Shown: one piece after another, positions 31,626-35,641 of the stretch
Layout: the number at the start of each line of letters is the position of its first letter
Position numbering within the stretch: position 1 is the stretch's first letter
IMG/VR virus record: IMGVR_UViG_3300023184_000314
Span: 1 to 35,641 of that record
Origin: a virus
DNA length: 35,641 nucleotides
Reading direction: 5' to 3' (one strand)
The notes under the pieces: model-generated
What the model was told of the DNA's origin: nothing
The model's database searches: none
Seen by the model: only the letters and a program-made list of their open reading frames with translations
Position numbers and translations under genes: made by a program

Positions 31626-34343
31626 ATGGCTGATGATATTCGTAAACTAGTTGAAGAGCTGATGAAACAACAATCAGAAAAACAACAAGAACTGTCTCAA
31701 GAGACAGAAGCGAGAGTAAGAAGTATCTTAAGAGATTATAAAGACATAAAAAAAGTTCAAGAAGAATTAAATAAACTTATCAGTGAAGGCAATAAAAAAT
31801 ATGAAGACGTAGATGAAAAAATTAAAATAGCAAAAGAAAACAAAAATGATTTAGTTGATGCCGAACGAGTTATACTTGAATTACAAGAAGAACACGCTGA
31901 ACAATTAAAAAGTCAGTTTCAAATTAATCAAAAAGCTTATCTACAAGTACTTGAGCAGATTAAACTTAAAAAGGAAATTGTTGAAAAAGGCGGCGAGGCA
32001 GCAAAACAAGCTACAGAAGATTTAAAGTATCTAGAAGCAAAACGAAAAATATTAAAAGACACAACCTTTGACCAAGGTCGTGAAATAGAAAAATTAGAAA
32101 AACAAAAGAAGCTTAAAGAAGGTATACTTTCTATAGGTAAAGAAATATGGCAAGTTTCCCAACAATATGGAAGCGAATTAGAAAAACATATTATTTCAAT
32201 AAGCAAATCAAATGGTGGGTATGCCGGTCTTTTAGGTAATTTAAGAGAAGCTGGTAGACTATCACAAGCAGCAACATTGGGCACCGGTATAACGGGTCCG
32301 GAAAACATGAAAGCTCTTGAGGCACTATCAGAGGGGTTTATAGGTCTTTCAAATTATTCAGCGCAATCAATATCTAATATGCAGGTTGCCACTGCGCAAT
32401 TAACAAAAGTTGGAGTTAGTTCTGCATCAGCCGCAAAAGGTTTTGACACTCTTGTTATAGCCATGGGCAAAACTCCAGAACAAGCAAGAAAGATAGAAGA
32501 AAGCTTTGTTCAAATGGCTGCAAAAAATCGTCTTGCTCTCAGTGCAGTAAGCCAGGCATTTGCAGAAAACTCAAGTCGTTTTGTTGGTTATGGCGAACAA
32601 ATGACAAAAGTTCTTGCTGGTCTTTCAGAACAATCACTGAAAACTGGTATTGCAATTAGTAAACTTGTTGGAATAGCACAAGGATTTGATACATTTGAAG
32701 ATGCAAGTAGAAAAGTTGGTAATTTAAATACATTATTGGGCGGTGATTATTTTAATAGTATTGAACTCTTAACTGCAAGCGATGAAGATAGAATAAGATT
32801 GTTAAAAGAAGGCGTTGCAGCAAGTGGAATGCAATTTGAAAGTATGAACCGTTTTCAAAAAATGGCAATTGCAAATGCAGCTGGAATTAGTGATTTAAAT
32901 GAAGCAGCAAAATTATTTGGCCAAACATCGCTTGAAAATACAAGACAACAATCACAATCTGCAGACGTACAAAAAACACTTGCAGAACAAGCTGCAAGTG
33001 TAAGCTTGGGAATGGATAAATTACAAAGCACATTAAATGGTTTATTTATTGCATTGGATCCTGTTATAGAAGGTTTCAGAATCCTAGTTGATTTGTTGGT
33101 TTTTTTACCAAATTTAGCTTCAAAAATAGGCGGAACATTTGGACAAGTTGTGAGTGCTATAACGAGTGTTGGAATATTTGTTGGTTTACTTGCAATAAAA
33201 AATCGATTTCTTGGTGGAAGTTGGAATTATATAGCAAAAAGTATTGCAAAAGCTACTGCACAGCTGGTAGCATGGAAAGCTACTAATGCACCCGGTAGTG
33301 GCATGGAAGGTATATCAAAATTTAAACATGGACCAGCATCTGTTCCGGGTGCTGCTGCAGGCGCCGCTTCTCCTGCAACAAGCGCAACTAGTGGACTCCT
33401 TTCTAATGCCGGAAACATGTTAAAAGCGGCCGGTGCAATATTGTTGTTTGCGGCAGCATTATATGTTCTTGCTAAAGCATTACAGGAACTTAGTAGTAAG
33501 GAAATAAATGAACAAGGCATTGCAATCGCTGTTGTTTCTATTTTTGCTCTTATTGGAGTGGCAAAGCTTTTAGAAAGAGTCGGTGTATCTTTTGCTACTG
33601 GTTCAATTGCTATAATACTAATTGCTGGTTCGTTATTCTTGCTTGGAGTAGCTCTTAATAAATTTAGTGGAGTTGATTGGAAAATGGTTGCTGGTATTGG
33701 TGTTCTAATCCTTAGTCTTGGACTTGCTATAGCAGGATTTGGCATGGCATTCAGTGGACCACAAGCTATTTTTATTGCAATAGGTATAGCAGCTATTCTT
33801 GCTATAGCGGTTGCTCTTCTTATTTTAGGCAATTCATTAGAAAAAATATCAACTTCATTTAAAACATTATCAGAATTAAAAAACATAGGTGAGTTTTCAA
33901 GTGGTTTAATAAGTTTCTTAGGTGACTTAGCAAACACAAGTTTATCTCCAATAAATGATCTTGCAAATGCTATTGGATTATTAGCAGAAAATTTACAAAA
34001 ATTAGCTTCTGTGTCTGCAAACATGTCTTTGAATGTTACGGGTAACGCTAAAACAGTGCTAAATGAAACAGTAGGTGCTGCAGCATCGGCTGTAACCAAA
34101 ACTGCAGATGCTGTATCTTCAGCTGCAGCAGCAAGGTCATCACAAGCACTAATCCCAGCACAACAAACAACAGCGTTTGTTCCTCTTATTGTTCAAATAG
34201 ATAAGAAAACTATAGTTGAAATTCTACAAAAAGATATAGAAGGTATAGCAAGGGGTCAAGCTGAGAATACCCTTGAGTCAGTTGGAATAGTACAAAGTGC
34301 ATATCAAGTTCAAAATCGCGTAGCAGCAAATTCAACAAAATAA
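31626..34343 (+). CDS. Tape measure protein
   Basis: The 905-residue product sets tail length and is later ejected. The first 170 residues are charged helical coiled coil (EEHAEQLKSQFQINQKAYLQ). A helical, Ala/Ser/Gln-rich middle follows. Residues about 490-530 and 605-725 are hydrophobic spans (AIIIL-type, such as LIGVAKLLERVGVSF and AIFIAIGIAAILAIAVALLI), and the tail is Ala/Thr-rich. This mix is diagnostic of tape measure proteins, T4 gp29 being the counterpart. At about 0.15 nm per residue a tail near 135 nm is implied (inference). It follows the gp26-type genes and precedes baseplate genes. Confidence 0.93.
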   Translation: MADDIRKLVEELMKQQSEKQQELSQETEARVRSILRDYKDIKKVQEELNKLISEGNKKYEDVDEKIKIAKENKNDLVDAERVILELQEEHAEQLKSQFQINQKAYLQVLEQIKLKKEIVEKGGEAAKQATEDLKYLEAKRKILKDTTFDQGREIEKLEKQKKLKEGILSIGKEIWQVSQQYGSELEKHIISISKSNGGYAGLLGNLREAGRLSQAATLGTGITGPENMKALEALSEGFIGLSNYSAQSISNMQVATAQLTKVGVSSASAAKGFDTLVIAMGKTPEQARKIEESFVQMAAKNRLALSAVSQAFAENSSRFVGYGEQMTKVLAGLSEQSLKTGIAISKLVGIAQGFDTFEDASRKVGNLNTLLGGDYFNSIELLTASDEDRIRLLKEGVAASGMQFESMNRFQKMAIANAAGISDLNEAAKLFGQTSLENTRQQSQSADVQKTLAEQAASVSLGMDKLQSTLNGLFIALDPVIEGFRILVDLLVFLPNLASKIGGTFGQVVSAITSVGIFVGLLAIKNRFLGGSWNYIAKSIAKATAQLVAWKATNAPGSGMEGISKFKHGPASVPGAAAGAASPATSATSGLLSNAGNMLKAAGAILLFAAALYVLAKALQELSSKEINEQGIAIAVVSIFALIGVAKLLERVGVSFATGSIAIILIAGSLFLLGVALNKFSGVDWKMVAGIGVLILSLGLAIAGFGMAFSGPQAIFIAIGIAAILAIAVALLILGNSLEKISTSFKTLSELKNIGEFSSGLISFLGDLANTSLSPINDLANAIGLLAENLQKLASVSANMSLNVTGNAKTVLNETVGAAASAVTKTADAVSSAAAARSSQALIPAQQTTAFVPLIVQIDKKTIVEILQKDIEGIARGQAENTLESVGIVQSAYQVQNRVAANSTK

Positions 34344-34358
34344 GGATAAGGTAATTTT

Positions 34359-35045
34359 ATGGTTAACATTCCAAATACAAATGAAAGAGCGCAAATAAAA
34401 ATAAAATCTCTTGCTCATAACATTGGTGAAATTTCTTTTTTTCCTTACGATTTTGAATTTGACGATTCATATAAACCAGAATGGGGTTCATATGAAGCAT
34501 TCGGAAGAATGGATCCAATAATGACCTATAAGAGAACAACGAGAGAAGTAAATCTTAGTTTTAATGTAGTTGCAGAGAATGCTCAAACGGCAAGTGATAA
34601 TTTTGATTATTTACAACTTCTTATTTTTTGTTTATATCCTAAATATAGTGATTTTGAAAATAATTTAAACGAATTAAAAGCAAAATCAGAAGGTCTTAGA
34701 AATATACTTGCGAATTCTACTGCCCCGGCCTTAGCTCAAGAACCAATACAACAAGAAATACAAAAATCAGAAGAACAAATAACAAATTTCAAAGAACTTT
34801 CAAATTTTGGTGTTCAAGTCATGCAAAAATCTCCATTGTTTCAAATATCTTTTATGAGTTTATTAAAAAATAATGAATTTGTTGCTGCCATTACCAGTTT
34901 TAAACATAAATTAAAATTTGATGCAGCTGATACAAGTTTTTCTTCAGACGGAAGAGTTATACCGGGTGAATTTAACATTAGCATGTCATTTAAAGTATTA
35001 CATACAGATGTTCCTGGTTCTTCTCTTAGATTAAATTATTTTTAA
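34359..35045 (+). CDS. Baseplate or tail-tube adaptor protein candidate
   Basis: The 228-residue product has a beta-rich first half with ISFFPYDFEFDDSYKPEWGS, GRMDPIMTYKRTTREVNLSF and NVVAENAQTASDNFDYLQLL, then a helical insert (Gln/Glu-rich) and a beta-rich end with VIPGEFNISMSFKVLHTD. A P-W-x-x-x-GRxDPIxTYxxTTRxxxLSF string is common in small tail/baseplate junction proteins encoded after the tape measure. T4 gp54 and gp48 would be the counterparts in place, but I cannot show homology. A short gap with a ribosome site (AAGGATAAGG) separates it from the tape measure gene. Confidence 0.75.
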   Translation: MVNIPNTNERAQIKIKSLAHNIGEISFFPYDFEFDDSYKPEWGSYEAFGRMDPIMTYKRTTREVNLSFNVVAENAQTASDNFDYLQLLIFCLYPKYSDFENNLNELKAKSEGLRNILANSTAPALAQEPIQQEIQKSEEQITNFKELSNFGVQVMQKSPLFQISFMSLLKNNEFVAAITSFKHKLKFDAADTSFSSDGRVIPGEFNISMSFKVLHTDVPGSSLRLNYF

Positions 35046-35060
35046 TTAAAGGTATTTTAG

Positions 35061-35402
35061 ATGACAATAAAAAGATATAAAAATAGAAAAACTAAATACA
35101 ATGATAGTGAATTAATTCAAAAAATATTAGACATTAAAAATATTCAAGGAATAAGGCATTATACATCTGGGCAGATTAAAATGCCAACTTATTTAGATAG
35201 AATAAATATCAAAACAGTTGGAGCAGTTTGGAAAAGAGGAGATCGCTTGTCTAAGTATGCAGAAAAATATTACAATGATCCACAGTTATGGTGGATTATA
35301 GCACTATATAATAGCAAACCAACTGATGCTCATTTTGTTATAGGTGATGTTTTTTACATACCTACTGATTTAAATAATTTGTTTCAATATGTGGAAATAT
35401 AA
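35061..35402 (+). CDS. 53: Baseplate wedge protein with LysM-like fold (T4 gp53-like)
   Basis: The 113-residue product has the gp53/LysM-type segment RGDRLSKYAEKYYNDPQLWW, then IIALYNSKPTDAHFVIGDVF and YIPTDLNNLF. The GDRL, DPxLWW and G-x-x-F-x-IP pattern is typical of gp53 wedge proteins, which are about 200 residues in T4, so this one is a shorter, single-domain form. It follows the candidate adaptor with a 15-base gap and is followed three bases later by the next baseplate gene. Confidence 0.8.
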   Translation: MTIKRYKNRKTKYNDSELIQKILDIKNIQGIRHYTSGQIKMPTYLDRINIKTVGAVWKRGDRLSKYAEKYYNDPQLWWIIALYNSKPTDAHFVIGDVFYIPTDLNNLFQYVEI

Positions 35403-35405
35403 AAT

Positions 35406-35641
35406 ATGAGTGAAGAAGACGAAAAATTAAATACTAGAAGAATAGTAAATCAATCTGCTTTGATGCAAAACATTGACATATTAAAGGATGCACAATTTTA
35501 TCCAATTGCTACTGGACCATTTGTTAACGGCATTTCTTTAGATGATGCAGGAGACCTTAGTAACTCTGGTACTACGATAAATAAGCTTTATAATTTTAAA
35601 AATTTCATTAGAGCTTATAACAAACTAACTGCGGCTTCTTT
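35406..35641 (+). CDS. Partial structural gene, cut by the window edge
   Basis: ATG at 35406 opens a frame that runs to the window end (78 codons and two bases). It begins MSEEDEKLNTRRIVNQSALM and continues AQFYPIATGPFVNGISL. The first part is charged and the next is hydrophobic, without a recognised motif. It is likely a baseplate gene by position. The family cannot be called. Confidence 0.7.
   Translation, partial: MSEEDEKLNTRRIVNQSALMQNIDILKDAQFYPIATGPFVNGISLDDAGDLSNSGTTINKLYNFKNFIRAYNKLTAAS

Noticed and set aside
33227-34099. 290-residue open frame on the - strand within the tape measure gene
   Set aside because: Composition reflects hydrophobic codons of the real gene; all other genes are on the + strand and no ribosome site was seen.

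Overview
The window is AT-rich, densely packed DNA from a tailed phage with a contractile tail, a distant member of the T4 superfamily. All convincing genes are on the + strand, many start and stop codons overlap (ATGA or TAATG), and the order of recognisable genes is terminase, portal, prohead protease, core scaffold, major capsid, neck, sheath, tube, tape measure, baseplate. No tRNA, rRNA or CRISPR array was seen. The host cannot be read from the sequence. A phage-borne bS21 ribosomal protein gene is most often reported from phages of aquatic bacteria, so an aquatic source is a guess.

Layout. (1) 1-5144, replication and recombination: an out-of-frame 5' fragment of a primase gene, a GIY-YIG homing endonuclease with NUMOD3-type repeats, an apparently complete small primase, a 47-residue ORF, and one 1057-residue polypeptide that joins the Mre11-like nuclease and Rad50-like ATPase (T4 gp47 and gp46). 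(2) 5145-6262, four small membrane or secreted proteins with overlapping ends, which look like a lysis or envelope cassette. (3) 6259-7692, small proteins: zinc-ribbon, histone-H1-like, one unknown, and an EF-hand protein. (4) 7696-16163, packaging and head assembly: terminase large subunit, portal, unknown proteins, two related proteins with a shared N-terminal motif, prohead protease, a fourth motif-like protein and a bS21 homologue, ending at a strong terminator. (5) 16436-20393, a 1093-residue repetitive fibre and a 183-residue fibre-like protein, set between the protease and scaffold genes. (6) 20464-23416, scaffold and major capsid. (7) 23660-35641, neck, tail terminator, sheath, tube, gp26-like protein with an overlapping second frame, tape measure, and baseplate genes running off the window end.

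How they may work together. The prohead protease, scaffold and capsid form a T4-type maturation system. Four proteins carry an N-terminal pattern like MKI.K..L..II.EE, ending in an [IL]-x-E site of the kind T4 gp21 cuts. I infer that this is a capsid-targeting propeptide marking a set of internal head proteins, one of them with a calcium-binding loop. The two fibre proteins share an N-terminal segment, so they may dock at the same place, perhaps on the head. A small C-terminal domain with a YF.EGG.W pattern occurs in the long fibre, in a neck-like protein and as a stand-alone gene. Intergenic gaps in the structural region repeatedly carry TATTTA about 37-42 bases before a start codon, a candidate late promoter element, and five strong hairpin-plus-T-tract terminators separate the transcription units.
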